The position numbers and the translations under genes are program-made. The notes beneath the pieces were generated by a model. That model had not been told where the DNA came from and did no database searches. It saw only the letters and a program-made list of their open reading frames with translations. This document shows positions 1-10,300 of a stretch of DNA of 37,226 bases, one piece after another (within the stretch, counting starts at the first letter, position 1; each line of letters opens with the position of its first letter). The stretch is from Streptomyces palmae. GTDB lineage: Bacteria; Actinomycetota; Actinomycetes; Streptomycetales; Streptomycetaceae. The stretch covers positions 1 to 37,226 of the forward strand of contig NZ_SRID01000025.1 in assembly GCF_004684805.1 (NCBI RefSeq), written 5' to 3'.

Positions 1-701
1 GGGTGGCGGGGGTCGGGGACGAGCAGCGGGCCGGCCGCCCCGGGGGCCTCGCCGATCACCACGTTGCCCGGGTCCCGCCGGCCCACCCGGGCCGCGTCCA
101 GCGGGCTGTGCGGTGTCCTGGCGGCCGTCGCCACCGGCTTCTGCGCCCGCTGGAAGGCCCGGAAGACGTCGTAGTCCTGCTGGGACATGAAGGCCAGCTC
201 AGCGGTGAGCTCCATCGCCGGCCGCCCGCCGATCTCCATCTCCCCCCTCAGGACCATCCCGACCACGTCGGACCCCCGGTTGCGGCGGTCGGCCACCCGG
301 TAGTGCAGGTAGCCCTGGAGCGGCCAGCCGTCCCGGACCCGGTACGCGGCCGGCTCCGTCACCCGGAAGGTGATCCGCTGGAGGCTGAAGGGCAGCCCGA
401 CCGGCACCCCCAGATGGCGGTGGAGCAGGACGAAGATGGCCTGCCGCGCGGCCTCCGCGGAGGCGAACGGGTCATGGTGGCCCGCCGGGTGGTCGGACCA
501 CAGGCTGTGCGCCCGCGGCACCTGGAAGGAGAGGTGGAAGTCGTCCTCGCCCCGCTGGACGGAGTCCGCGACGAACACCTCGCCGATCTGCCGGCGGTGC
601 GCGATGGCCCGCGGCACGGTCTGCTCGAAGTCCAGCGACACCCCCGGGGGCAGCAGCCCCCCGGTGTCCGCGGCCCGGTCCGTCCCGGTACTGGTGGTCA
701 T
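1..701 (-). CDS. AfsA-like A-factor/butyrolactone biosynthesis protein (3' end outside window)
   Basis: The reading frame opens with ATG at 701-699 (MTTSTGTD) and runs off the left edge, so about 233 N-terminal residues are visible. AfsA-family proteins are usually about 300 residues with two hotdog-fold repeats. What is visible fits the first repeat: a VPRAIAHRRQIGEVFVAD segment, then VPRAHSLWSD, then DPFASAEAARQA, which is the pattern of AfsA, ScbA and BarX. Known members join a beta-ketoacyl thioester to dihydroxyacetone phosphate in gamma-butyrolactone or butenolide biosynthesis. The start overlaps the stop of the upstream flavoenzyme by 4 bp (ATGA), so it belongs to the PKS operon and may be a biosynthetic enzyme rather than a stand-alone signalling gene. 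That role is inferred. The family call is firm; the missing C-terminus prevents checking the second repeat. Confidence 0.85.
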   Translation of the reverse strand, partial: MTTSTGTDRAADTGGLLPPGVSLDFEQTVPRAIAHRRQIGEVFVADSVQRGEDDFHLSFQVPRAHSLWSDHPAGHHDPFASAEAARQAIFVLLHRHLGVPVGLPFSLQRITFRVTEPAAYRVRDGWPLQGYLHYRVADRRNRGSDVVGMVLRGEMEIGGRPAMELTAELAFMSQQDYDVFRAFQRAQKPVATAARTPHSPLDAARVGRRDPGNVVIGEAPGAAGPLLVPDPRH

Positions 702-2137
702 CGGCTCAGCTCCCCTTCGGTACGGTCCGCGGTACGCGGCTCGGTGCCGACCCCGGCGGCCTGCCGCGCCCCGGGGCCCCGGCGCGCGGGCGGCGCGGGC
801 GGCGGCCCGTAGACCGGGCGCCACATGGCCTTGCGGCGGCGCACCTCGCCCGCCGCCAGCGCGCCCACCTGGCCCAGCAGCGCCCGCCGCCCGCCGGCCG
901 CGCCGCCGCGCAGCAGCAGCCGGCCGGTGGCGCCCAGCACCCGGGCCGGGGTGAGCACCTCCAGGACCGAGGCGCGGTGGCTCAGCAGGTTCAGCACCGA
1001 GTCGATCCGGCCCCGGGCGTGCAGCTTGCGGACCGTCTCCGGCACCACGGCGGCGATCGGCCCGGCCACACCCAGATCGGCGGCCAGGCCGTAGTACTCG
1101 GCGTAGTGGCGGTCCCGCCAGCGGCCGAAGTCGGCGGCCACCCGGTCGAGTTCCGCCGCCGGACGGCCGAGCGCCGCCTCGATCCGGGGGGCGAGGTGGT
1201 CGGCCTGGTGGAAGGCGTCGCCGATGCCGCGTCCGCCGGCCGGGTCCTTGAAGTGGCCGGCGTCCCCGACCAGCAGCCAGCCGGGCCCGTGGGCCTCCCG
1301 GAAGTAGCCCTGGAACCGCTGGATGCCGTAGATCCGGGTGGCCCGCCGGGCGTCGGCCAGCGCGGCGGCGATCGGCGCGCAGGCCTGGATGTGGGCGGTG
1401 ATCGAGCCCTCCAGGTCGGCGCGGAAGGAGTCCACCTCGTGCTGCTGCGGGGAGACCCCGACGATGTACAGCCCGCTGTCGGCGGGGCCGCCGAGCATGT
1501 GCCGGTCGCCCCACCGGTGGAAGACGAAGGTGGGCTCGTCCCCGGTCCGCGCGCCCTCGAAGTAGGTCCAGTAGTAGCGGCGTTCCCCGGTGGTCAGGTG
1601 GTACGAGCGGGCGCCGGTCAGCGCAGCCACCGTGGAGCCGCGGCCGTCCGCGCCCACCACCAGCCGCGCCCGCAGCACCCGTTCGGCCCCCTCGTGCCGG
1701 ACCCGTACGCCCGCCGCCCGGCCCCTCTCCCGCACCAGGTCGGTGACCTTCGTGCCGAGCCGCACCGCGGCGCCCGCCTCCGCGGCGGCCTCCAGCACCA
1801 CCGGGTCCAGCACCTGCCGGCGGACGCAGGCCGCCCCGCCGATGTCGCCCGGCCGCTGCGGGAAGTCGGCCAGCACCCGGAAGTCCTCCAGCCGCATGTC
1901 CACCCGGCGCATCGGGGTGACGCCCGCCGCGCGCAGCCGCCCGGTGGCGCCCAGCCGGTCCAGGAAGGCCAGCGAGTCGGCCTGGAGGATGTTGGAGGAC
2001 AGGGTGCCGCCCAGCGCGCCCGCCTGGTCCACCACCGCCACCCGCACCCCGCGCCGGGCCAGCAGCGCGGCCAGCGAGGAGCCGGCCACCCGGGCGCCGA
2101 CCACCACCACGTCGAAGCTCTCCTCCACCGGGCTCAC
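698..2137 (-). CDS. FAD-dependent oxidoreductase/monooxygenase of the PKS cluster
   Basis: This is a 479-residue flavoprotein. The GTG start at 2137 is chosen because it gives a 4-bp GTGA overlap with the KASIII stop and puts the FAD-binding strand DVVVVGARVAGS at residues 9-20, the variant dinucleotide motif seen in group A flavin monooxygenases and geranylgeranyl-reductase-like enzymes. A VVGADGRGSTVA segment lies mid-protein. WLLVGDAGHFKDPAGGRGIGDAF near residue 310 contains the conserved GD that contacts the FAD ribityl chain. The likely reaction is hydroxylation, epoxidation or reduction of a cluster intermediate, using NAD(P)H and FAD. It sits between the KASIII-like and AfsA-like genes with 4-bp overlaps on both sides, so translation is probably coupled. 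A halogenase is less likely because I see no tryptophan-halogenase WxWxIP motif. The substrate is unknown. Confidence 0.85.
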   Translation of the reverse strand: MSPVEESFDVVVVGARVAGSSLAALLARRGVRVAVVDQAGALGGTLSSNILQADSLAFLDRLGATGRLRAAGVTPMRRVDMRLEDFRVLADFPQRPGDIGGAACVRRQVLDPVVLEAAAEAGAAVRLGTKVTDLVRERGRAAGVRVRHEGAERVLRARLVVGADGRGSTVAALTGARSYHLTTGERRYYWTYFEGARTGDEPTFVFHRWGDRHMLGGPADSGLYIVGVSPQQHEVDSFRADLEGSITAHIQACAPIAAALADARRATRIYGIQRFQGYFREAHGPGWLLVGDAGHFKDPAGGRGIGDAFHQADHLAPRIEAALGRPAAELDRVAADFGRWRDRHYAEYYGLAADLGVAGPIAAVVPETVRKLHARGRIDSVLNLLSHRASVLEVLTPARVLGATGRLLLRGGAAGGRRALLGQVGALAAGEVRRRKAMWRPVYGPPPAPPARRGPGARQAAGVGTEPRTADRTEGELSR

Positions 2138-3156
2138 CGGCGGTTCCCGTTCCAGCGGACGGCCGCAGCCGAGGCGAAGTCGCCGGCGTGCGCGAACCCG
2201 GACATCACCACGAGGTCGCCGTCCTTCACCCGGCCCGCGCGCAGCGCCTGGTCCATGGTGATCGGCACGGCCGCCCCGTAGAGGTTGCCGAAGCGGTCGA
2301 AGGTGTCCAGATGGCGCTCCTCGGGCAGGTCCAGCGCCTCCCGCCAGTTCTTCAGGAAGATCCGGTTGGGCTGGTTGGTGACCAGCACGTCGATCTCCTC
2401 GGTGTCCAGGTCGAGCCGCTCGCACAGCTCCTGGACCAGCTCCGGCACCAGCGTGTTGCCGCGCTGGAGGATCTCGGTGGTCTTGGACTCGTCGAAGTGG
2501 ATGTCCATCTGGCCGCTGCCCGGCTCCCAGTACTTCCGCTTGTCCGGGGTGACCAGCCCCAGGTCGTAGGCGTACGCCGGGGTGCTGCGGGTGGTCACCC
2601 CCAGCAGCGGGGAGGGGCCGCCGAGCTCCAGCAGGGCCACCCCGCAGCCGTCGCCCGGCACCGCGGCGTGCGGGAGCTTGCGGATCTCGGACTGCGCGAA
2701 GACCTGGCCCGCGGTGTTCTGCACATTGGCGATCAGCGCGGTACGGGCCGAGCCGTCGGCCATGATCTTCTCGGCCAGCCGCATCATGTACATGAACGAG
2801 CCGCAGCCGCCGTTGTGCAGGTCCACGATCCACTCGGGGTCGCAGCCGAGGCGGTCCGCCGCCTCGGCGCCGATGCCGGTGAAGCACTCGTCGGGCAGCA
2901 GCACATTGGTGATCAGTACGTCGACGCTCTCGGCGGGATCCCGGCCCAGCCGCTCGAAGAGGGGGCGGGCCGCCTTCGCGATCATGTCGGCGGCCCGGTC
3001 CTCGCGGGCCACGTGGTGGCGGGTGGCCGGGATCTTGAAGAGCGGCAGCTGGGCGAGCGGATCCTCCGGCGCCGACTCGTCCGCGAAGAACTCGGGCCCC
3101 ACGACGTTCTCGGGCAGGTAACTCCCGAAGTCGACTATGCCCAAGGCAGATTGCAT
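2134..3156 (-). CDS. KASIII/FabH-like ketosynthase or acyltransferase with altered active site
   Basis: This 340-residue thiolase-fold protein has the FabH pattern: an N-terminal GIVDFGSYLPEN strand, the nucleophile Cys118 in NGGCGS, and FGNLYGAAVP near the C-terminus with Asn291 where FabH has its catalytic Asn. The position of the catalytic His is occupied by Asn261 (TNQPNR instead of HQAN). The 30-residue spacing between these positions matches E. coli FabH (244 and 274). An earlier ATG at 3177 exists, but the GAGAGGAAA ribosome-binding site sits just before the ATG at 3156, which also gives the usual FabH N-terminus. KASIII homologs in polyketide clusters either start chains or shuttle and esterify acyl groups (ChlB3 and CerJ type). 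With the His lost, acyl transfer is a reasonable guess. It lies 11 bp downstream of the terminal PKS gene and overlaps the flavoenzyme by 4 bp. Confidence 0.88.
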   Translation of the reverse strand: MQSALGIVDFGSYLPENVVGPEFFADESAPEDPLAQLPLFKIPATRHHVAREDRAADMIAKAARPLFERLGRDPAESVDVLITNVLLPDECFTGIGAEAADRLGCDPEWIVDLHNGGCGSFMYMMRLAEKIMADGSARTALIANVQNTAGQVFAQSEIRKLPHAAVPGDGCGVALLELGGPSPLLGVTTRSTPAYAYDLGLVTPDKRKYWEPGSGQMDIHFDESKTTEILQRGNTLVPELVQELCERLDLDTEEIDVLVTNQPNRIFLKNWREALDLPEERHLDTFDRFGNLYGAAVPITMDQALRAGRVKDGDLVVMSGFAHAGDFASAAAVRWNGNRR

Positions 3157-3167
3157 GGTGTTTCCTC

Positions 3168-6100
3168 TCACAGCCATTCCTCGACCGTCCGCGCGGTGTG
3201 CCCGGCGTGTTCCTCAAGGAGCGAGAAGTGGCCGCCCGGGACGGGTACGACCGCGTCCACCGCGCGCCACGGGCTCCAGCCGCCCGCCTCCCGGGGTTCC
3301 GTGAGGGCTCCCTCCGGGCCTTCCTCGGGGCCTTCCTCGGGGCCTTCCTTGGCGGTCAGCAGCAGGGAGCGGGTGCCGAGCGCGTCCACCGACCAGTCCT
3401 CGAAGAGCCGCAGATAGCCGCCCATCGCCAGCACGCCCGCCTCGTTGACGTCCACCTGGGCGTGGTCGCGGTCCAGCACGCTGCCCATCGCCCAGGCGAA
3501 CAGCCGGTCGCGCAGGGCGGGTTCGGGCTCGAAGGTGTCGAGCAGGACCACCCCGGAGACCGGATACCCCCGCCGCTCCAACCGGGCGGCCACCGCGTGC
3601 GCCAGCGCCCCGCCGATGGAGTGGCCGACCAGCAGCACCGGAGCCCCGGCCGCGGCGCGCTGCGCGGCGTCCGCCAGCGCCCCGAAGGCCGCCTCGGGAC
3701 CGGCCGGGAGCAGCGGCGAGGAGCCGAAGCCGGGCAGGGTCAGCGCCCGCACCAGGCGGCGTGTGGCGAAGCCCGCCGCGAACCGGGCGAACTGGTGCGG
3801 GCCCGACCCCGCCAGGAAGGACGGCAGGCAGACGATCGCGGGCTCGGCGGGCCCGTCGCAGATCAGCACCGACTCCGGCGGCTCGGCCAGCTCCTCGGCG
3901 GAGGCGAAGGACGGGCGGTAGGCGGCGGCGCCGGTCAGCAGGGGCACCGCCCCGGCCAGCTCCCCCCGCCGATGCGCGGCCCGCAGCAGCCCGGTGAGGG
4001 TTCCCTCCCGGGGGGACGGCTGGGGTGCGGGTGCGGCGCCGTCGCGTGCGCCGGGGTCCCGGGGGGTGAACGTGCCCACCCGTGCCGACGGCTGGGGTGC
4101 GGCTTCGGTGGGGGTGGCGTCCTCGTGTCCGCCCACGTGCTGGGGGGTGAACGTGCCCTCCCGTGCCGACGGCTGGGGTGCGATCCCGGTGGCGGGGTCC
4201 TCGTGTCCGCCGGGGTGCCTGGGGCCCTCCTCGCCGAGCAGCAACCGCAGATGGGCGGCGATCGCGGCCGGGGTGGGGTGGTCGATCAGCAGGGTCGCCG
4301 GCAGTTGCAGCCCGGTGGCCGCGGTCAGCCGCTGCTGCAACCGGACCGCGCCCATCGAGTCGATGCCCAGCTCCAGCAGGGTGCGGTCCTCGTCCACCTG
4401 CTCGTCGGCCTCGTACCCGAGGACCAGCGCCGCCAGGCCGCGGACCATGGCCAGCACGTCCCGCGGGCGGTCGGGGGCGGGCTCGGTGGTGGACGTCCCC
4501 TCCCTGGGTATCGCCGCTGTCGTCCTCGGGGCGCCGGATATCGCCTCGGCGGCTCTGTGATCCGGGGTGGCCGATCCCTCGACCCAGTGCCGTCGGCGGC
4601 GGAACGGGTAGCCGGGCAGCGCCAGTTCACGGGCCGCCCGCCGCCCGGCCGCCTCCTCGAACAGCGCCGTCAGATCGCCGCCGGCCGCTCCGTGGGCGTG
4701 CAGTTCGCCGACCGAGGTGACCAGGGTCCGTGCCTCGGGCCTGCCCCCCTCCAACCCGGGGACCAGGACCGCGGCGCCCGGGGCGGCCAGGCTCTCGCGG
4801 ACCATCGGGAGGAGCACCGGGTGCGGGCCGATCTCCAGGTACGCGGCCACCCCCTCGGCCTCCAGCCGGCGCACCCCGTCCCGGAAGCGCACCGGCGCCT
4901 CGGCGTGGCGGGCCCAGTACGCCGGGTCCCCCAGCTGCTCCGCGGTCAGCGGCGCCCCCGTCACATTGGAGATGACCGGGACACTCGGCGCGGCGAAGGC
5001 CAAACCGCTGGCCACCTCGGCCAGTTCGGTCAGGACAGGCCGCATCAGGGGGGAGTGGAAGGCGTGGCTGACCCGCAGCCGCCGGGTGCGGCGACCGCGT
5101 CCCTGCCACTGCCCGGCCCACGCCAGCAGTTCACCCTCGGCCCCGGCGACCACCACCGCGCGCGGCCCGTTGACCGCCGCGAGGGCGAGGGCTCCGGTGC
5201 CCGGCAGGGTGTCCCGTACCTCCTCCTCGGCCGCCTCCACCGCGACCATCGCACCGCCGGAGGGCAGCGCGTCCATCAGCCGGCCGCGGGCGGCGACCAG
5301 GGCCGCGGCGTCGCGCAGGGACAGCGCCCCGGCGGCGTGCACGGCGGCCAGCTCGCCGACCGAGTGCCCCAGCAGGAAGTCGGGGCGCAGCCCCCAGGAC
5401 TCCAGCAGCCGGAACAGCGCCGTCTCCAGGGCGAACAGCGCCGGCTGGGTGTACCCCGTCCGATCCAGCGGCCCCGCCCCGGCACCGTCCCCGCTGTCCC
5501 CGTTCTCCGGGGGTGCGGTCAGCAGCTTCTTCAGCGGGGTGTCCAGGTGGGCGTCCAGTTCGGCGCAGACGGCGTCCAGGGCGTCGGCGAAGGCCGGGTA
5601 CCGCCGGTACAGTTCCGCGCCCATCCCCGGACGCTGGGAGCCCTGGCCGGAGAAGAGGAAGGCGGTCCTGGCGGCGCGGGAGGCCGTGCCCCGTACCACG
5701 CCGGCCGCCGGCTCGTCGCGGGCGAGCGAGGCCAGTCCGGCGAGCAGTTCGGCGCGGTCCTCGCCGACCACCACCGCCCGGTGGCGCAGGCGTGCCCGGG
5801 TCACCGCGAGCGCGGCCCCGATGCCGTCCGGGGCCGCGGTGGCGTGCGCCGGGTCCGTCAGATGGGCGTGGAGCCGCCGCGCGTGCTCCCGCAGGGCCTC
5901 CGGGGACTTGGCGGAGAGCACCCAGGGCACCGGGCCGCCGAACTCCCGACGCGCGGTGGCGGGCTCTTCGGCCGGTGCCTCCTCCAGCACCACATGGGCG
6001 TTGCTGCCGCTGATCCCGAAGGCGGAGACCCCGGCCCGGCGGACCCGCTCGCCGCGCGGCCAGTCGGCGGGCTCGGTGAGCAGCGCCACCGCCCCGCCGC

Positions 6101-7355
6101 CCCAGTCGGCCTTGTCGGTGGGCCGGTCCACATGCAGGGTGCGCGGGAGGATGCCGTGGCGCAGCGCCTGCACCATCTTGATCACGCCGCCCACCCCGGC
6201 CGCCGCCTGGGTGTGCCCGAGGTTGGACTTGAGCGCCCCCAGCCGCAGCGGACGCTCCGCCCCGTGCCCGGGTCCGTACGCCGCCGCCAGGGCGTCGATC
6301 TCGATGGGGTCGCCGAGGGTGGTGCCGGTGCCGTGGCCCTCGACCGCGTCCACCTCGCCGGGGGCGAGCCCGGCGTCCCGGAGCGCCGCGGTGATGACCC
6401 GCTGCTGCGAGGTGCCGTTGGGGGCGGTCAGGCCGTTGCTGGCGCCGTCCTGGTTGACGGCGCTGCCGCGGACCAGCGCGAGGACCTGGTGGCCGTTGCG
6501 GCGGGCGTCGCAGAGGCGTTCCAGGACCAGGACCCCGACGCCCTCGGACCAGCCGGTGCCGTCCGCGGCGTGGGCGAAGGACTTGCAGCGGCCGTCGCGG
6601 GAGAGCGCCCGCTGCCGGCTGAACTCCGTGAAGACGCCCGGGGTGGACATCACCGTCACACCCCCGGCCAGGGCCAGGGAGCACTCGCCGCGGCGCAGCC
6701 CCTGCACCGCCAGGTGGAGCGCGACCAGCGAGGAGGAGCAGGCGGTGTCCACGGTCACCGCGGGGCCCTCGAAGCCGTAGGTGTAACTCACCCGTCCGGA
6801 CAGCACGCTGCCGGCCGAGCCGATGCCCCAGTAGCCCTCCAGGTCGGCGGGGCCGGAGCGGGCCAGCCAGGCGTAGTCCTGCCCGGTGGTCCCCACGAAG
6901 ACGCCGGTGGGGGAGGCGCGCAGCGCCCCGGGGTCGATGCCGGCGTCCTCCAGCGCCTGCCAGACGGTCTGGAGGAGCAGCCGCTGCTGCGGGTCCATGG
7001 CCAGTGCCTCGCGGCGGCCGATGCCGAAGAACTCCTCGTCGAACTCGGTGGCTCCGTCCAGGAATCCGCCGGCCCGGGTGTAGCAGCTGCCGGGCCGGTC
7101 GGGGTCGGGGTCGTAGAGCCGTTCCAGGTCCCAGCCGCGGTCCTGGGGGAAGGCGCCCACCACGTCCCCGCCGTCCGCGACCACCTGCCACAGGTCATCG
7201 GGGGAGTGGATGCCGCCGGGGTAGCGGCAGCCCATGCCGACGATGGCGATCGGCTCGGTGTGCCGGGCCAGTTCCTCGCGGGCGTCGGCGAGTTCGGCGG
7301 TGACGCGCCGCAGGTAGCCCAGCAGCTTGTCCTGGTCGGACAGGGTGTCGGACAC
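3168..7355 (-). CDS. Type I polyketide synthase, terminal module KS-AT(malonyl)-ACP-TE
   Basis: The protein has 1395 residues and a GTG start at 7355, 3 bp after the upstream PKS stop. Residues 1-32 form a charged coiled-coil docking helix. The KS spans about 34-455 with Cys206 in DTACSSS and the HGTGT and SNLGH histidines. The AT spans about 555-865 with Ser665 in GHSVGE and HAFH at 764-767, the malonyl-CoA signature. The ACP spans about 960-1040 with Ser1000 in GIDSM. The C-terminal thioesterase spans about 1140-1395 with Ser1246 in GHSIGG, Asp1273 and His1376. There is no KR, DH or ER, so the last beta-keto group should stay unreduced. The linker between ACP and TE carries three copies of an APQPSxREGT element, and the TE lid has a threefold EGPE repeat. 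The module should add one malonyl unit and release the chain. Confidence 0.95.
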   Translation of the reverse strand: MSDTLSDQDKLLGYLRRVTAELADAREELARHTEPIAIVGMGCRYPGGIHSPDDLWQVVADGGDVVGAFPQDRGWDLERLYDPDPDRPGSCYTRAGGFLDGATEFDEEFFGIGRREALAMDPQQRLLLQTVWQALEDAGIDPGALRASPTGVFVGTTGQDYAWLARSGPADLEGYWGIGSAGSVLSGRVSYTYGFEGPAVTVDTACSSSLVALHLAVQGLRRGECSLALAGGVTVMSTPGVFTEFSRQRALSRDGRCKSFAHAADGTGWSEGVGVLVLERLCDARRNGHQVLALVRGSAVNQDGASNGLTAPNGTSQQRVITAALRDAGLAPGEVDAVEGHGTGTTLGDPIEIDALAAAYGPGHGAERPLRLGALKSNLGHTQAAAGVGGVIKMVQALRHGILPRTLHVDRPTDKADWGGGAVALLTEPADWPRGERVRRAGVSAFGISGSNAHVVLEEAPAEEPATARREFGGPVPWVLSAKSPEALREHARRLHAHLTDPAHATAAPDGIGAALAVTRARLRHRAVVVGEDRAELLAGLASLARDEPAAGVVRGTASRAARTAFLFSGQGSQRPGMGAELYRRYPAFADALDAVCAELDAHLDTPLKKLLTAPPENGDSGDGAGAGPLDRTGYTQPALFALETALFRLLESWGLRPDFLLGHSVGELAAVHAAGALSLRDAAALVAARGRLMDALPSGGAMVAVEAAEEEVRDTLPGTGALALAAVNGPRAVVVAGAEGELLAWAGQWQGRGRRTRRLRVSHAFHSPLMRPVLTELAEVASGLAFAAPSVPVISNVTGAPLTAEQLGDPAYWARHAEAPVRFRDGVRRLEAEGVAAYLEIGPHPVLLPMVRESLAAPGAAVLVPGLEGGRPEARTLVTSVGELHAHGAAGGDLTALFEEAAGRRAARELALPGYPFRRRRHWVEGSATPDHRAAEAISGAPRTTAAIPREGTSTTEPAPDRPRDVLAMVRGLAALVLGYEADEQVDEDRTLLELGIDSMGAVRLQQRLTAATGLQLPATLLIDHPTPAAIAAHLRLLLGEEGPRHPGGHEDPATGIAPQPSAREGTFTPQHVGGHEDATPTEAAPQPSARVGTFTPRDPGARDGAAPAPQPSPREGTLTGLLRAAHRRGELAGAVPLLTGAAAYRPSFASAEELAEPPESVLICDGPAEPAIVCLPSFLAGSGPHQFARFAAGFATRRLVRALTLPGFGSSPLLPAGPEAAFGALADAAQRAAAGAPVLLVGHSIGGALAHAVAARLERRGYPVSGVVLLDTFEPEPALRDRLFAWAMGSVLDRDHAQVDVNEAGVLAMGGYLRLFEDWSVDALGTRSLLLTAKEGPEEGPEEGPEGALTEPREAGGWSPWRAVDAVVPVPGGHFSLLEEHAGHTARTVEEWL
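3312..3350. repeat. 12-bp triplicate repeat in the thioesterase lid
   Basis: Three in-frame copies of a 12-bp unit encode EGPE repeated three times, between the catalytic Asp1273 and His1376 of the thioesterase. They lie in the region expected to be a loop on the enzyme surface. Repeat number may vary between strains. Confidence 0.8.
3996..4212. repeat. Three-copy imperfect tandem repeat coding for the ACP-TE linker
   Basis: Copies start near 3996, 4066 and 4147. They share an ACGGCTGGGGTGCG core and, for the last two, a flanking GTCCTCGTGTCCGCC block at about 4119 and 4197. The repeat unit is roughly 70-80 bp and encodes repeated [17 protein letters not shown] stretches rich in Pro, Ala and Gly. 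It acts as an in-frame spacer between the ACP and thioesterase domains. Confidence 0.85.
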
Positions 7356-7358
7356 GGC

Positions 7359-10300
7359 TCAGCGCACCCCCAGGTCGTTGTCGATGATGGCGAAGAGCTC
7401 CTCGGCGCCGGTGGCGGCGGTGACCCGCTCCCGCAGCGCCCCCGTGCCCTCGGCCACCGGTCCGCTCCCGGACGCGGTGGCGGTCGCCGGCCCGTCGGCG
7501 GCGGGTGGAGCCTGTGCGCCCTGTTCGAGCAGGGCGAGCAGCCGGGTGGCGAGCGCGGCGGGCGAGGGGTGGCCGAAGACCAGCGTGGACGGCAGGGTCA
7601 GCCCGGTCGCCCGCTGGAGCCGGTTGCGCAGCCGCACCGCTCCCAGCGAGTCCAGCCCCAGGTCCTTGAAGGGGCGCTCGGGATCGACCGCCGCCGCGCC
7701 GTCCTGCCCGAGGACGGCCGCGACCTGGGCCGCGACCACCTCCAGCACCAGGGCCGCGCGCCGGTGTTCGGGAGCGGCGGCCAGCCGCGCGGCCAGCTCG
7801 CCCCCCGCGGCGGCCGAGCGCCGCCGCACCGGGGCGGGCACCAGTGATCGCAGCACCGCGGGCAGGGCGTCCTCCCGGGCCAGGGCGCGCAGTGCGGGCA
7901 GCGACAGCCGGGCCGGCACCAGCAGCGCCTCCGGGGCGCCGTGCACCGCGTCGAACAGCCGCAGCCCCTGCGCGGTGGACATCGGGGCCAGTCCGGAGCG
8001 GCCGAGCGCGGCGACCCCGGACCCGCCCAGGTGCCCGGTCATGCCGCTCTCCTCCTCCCACAGCCCCCAGGCCAGGGAGAGCGCGGGCAGTCCCCGGTCC
8101 CGGCGCCACTGGGCGAGGGTGTCCAGGAAGGTGTTCCCGGCCGCGTAGTTGCCCTGGCCGGCCCCTCCGGCGACCCCCGCCATGGACGAGAACAGCACGA
8201 AGGCGCCCAGCTCCGTGCCGGTGGTCAGCTCGTGCAGATGCAGCGCCGCGTCCACCTTGGGCCGCAGCACGGCGTCCAGACGGTCCCCGGTCAACGACTC
8301 CACCGTGCCGTCGTCCAGCGCCCCGGCGGCATGCAGCACGGCGGTCAGCGGCCGGTCGGCCGGTACGGCGGCCAGCACCGCGGCGAGCGCCTCGCGGTCG
8401 GCGGCGTCGCAGGCGGCGACCGTCACCCGGGCGCCCAGCGCGGTCAGTTCGCGCTCCAGCTCCGCCGCGCCCGGGGCGGCCGGGCCGCGCCGGCTGAGCA
8501 GCAGCAGGTGCCGGGCCCCGTGGACGGCGGCCAGGTGCCGCGCCAGGTGCGCGCCGAGCCCTCCGGTGCCGCCGGTGATCAGGACCGTACCCGCCCGGTC
8601 GAAGTCCATCGGCCCGCCGCCCGACTCCCCGGTCGTCCGGGCCAGTCGGGGGACGAGGAGTTCTCCGGCCCGGAGGGCCAGCTGCGGCTCGCCGGTGGCC
8701 AGGGCGGCCGGCAGGGCGCGCGCGGAGTCGGCGGTGCCGTCCAGGTCGAGGAGCCGGAACCGGCCGGGGTGCTCGGACTGGGCGGTACGCACCAGCCCCC
8801 ACAGCGGGGCCAGGCCCGGCTCCGGGGTGTCCCGCGGGCCGGTGCGCACCGCCCCGCGGGTGGCGAACACCAGCTCCGTACCGGCCAGCCGCTCCTCGGC
8901 CAGCCACTCCTGGAGCAGGCCCAGGGCCTGGTGGGCGAGGGCGCGGACCGCCTCGGGCGTGGCCGCGACCGGGGCGGCCACCGGGACCAGCACCGTGTCC
9001 GGGACGGCGGCGCCCGCGGCTACCGAGGCGGCCAGTGCGGCCGGGGAGGCGTGGTGCTCGATGGCGGCCACCGGGGCCGGCATGGTGTCGGGGGCGGGGG
9101 TGCCCGCGGCCACCGGGGCCGGCACCGTGTCCGGGACGGCGGCGCCCGCGGCCACCGAGGCGGCCAGTGCGGCCGGGGAGGCGTGGTGCTCGATGGCGCC
9201 GGGCAGCTCCCACGGCGCGTCGCCCAGCACCGCCAGGCGCCGGGAGGGTGTCGGCTCGTCCGCCGCCGGGGCGCTCACCCAGTCGAGGCGGAACAGCGCG
9301 TTCTCGGCGGTGCCCGCGGCGGCCGCCAGGCGCTCGGCCGGGACCGGCCGGGCCACCACCGAGGCCACCGAGGCCACCGGGGCGCCGAAGCGGTCGGTGG
9401 CGGCCATCCGGACCGCCCCCTCGCCCAGCGGCTCCAGCACCACCCGGAGCGGACCCGCGGCCCCGGGCGCGGCGATCCGCACCCCCGACCAGGCGAACGG
9501 CAGCCAGGCCGACGCCCCTTCGGCCTGCTCGGCCAGTCGGGTCAGCTGGGCGTGGAAGGCGGCGTCCAGCAGCGCCGGGTGGATCCCGTAGCGCGCGCCG
9601 TCCGCGGCCGACTCCTCGGTGAGCGGGGCCACCTCGGCGTACACGGTCTCGCCGAGCCGCCAGGCGGCACTCAGCCCCTGGAAGGCCGGTCCGTAGCCGA
9701 AGCCCCGGTCCGCCAGCCGGTCGTAGAGGCCGTCCACGTCCAGCGGGACGGCTCCGGGCGGCGGCCAGGCCGGGGCGGCGGGCTCGGCGCCCTCCGCCTC
9801 GGCCACCGCCACGGTGCCCGCCGCGTGCCGGGTCCAGGCGTCCCCGTCCTCGGCCCCGGCGGGCCGGGAGTGGATCCGTACGGTCCGCACCCCCGCCGGG
9901 TCCGGCTCGCCGACCGCCACCTGGAGGTCGACCGCGCCCCGCTCCGGGACCACCAGCGGCGCCTCGATGGTCAGCTCCTCCAGCACCGCGCGGCCGGCCG
10001 GCTCGGCGGCGTACAGCGCGAGGTCCACGAACGCGGTCCCGGGCAGCAGCACCGTGCCGTACACCGCGTGGTCCGCCAGCCAGGGGTGGCCGCGCAGCGA
10101 GAGCCGCCCGGTGCACAGCCGCGCCCCCGAGGGCAGCGGCACGGTCGCGGCCAGCAGCGGATGGCCGGCCGGCCGCAGCCCCGCGGCGGCCAGATCGCCC
10201 ACCGACTCCCGGGGTTCGGCCCAGAACCGCTCGGTACGGAACGGGTGTCCGGGCAGGCCCGCCTGCCCGGAGAAACCCTCCAGGGGTACCTCCCAGGACA

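Noticed and set aside
3157..3177. Upstream ATG for the KASIII-like gene
   Set aside because: It overlaps the PKS stop region, and the ribosome-binding site GAGAGGAAA lies after it, positioned for the ATG at 3156.
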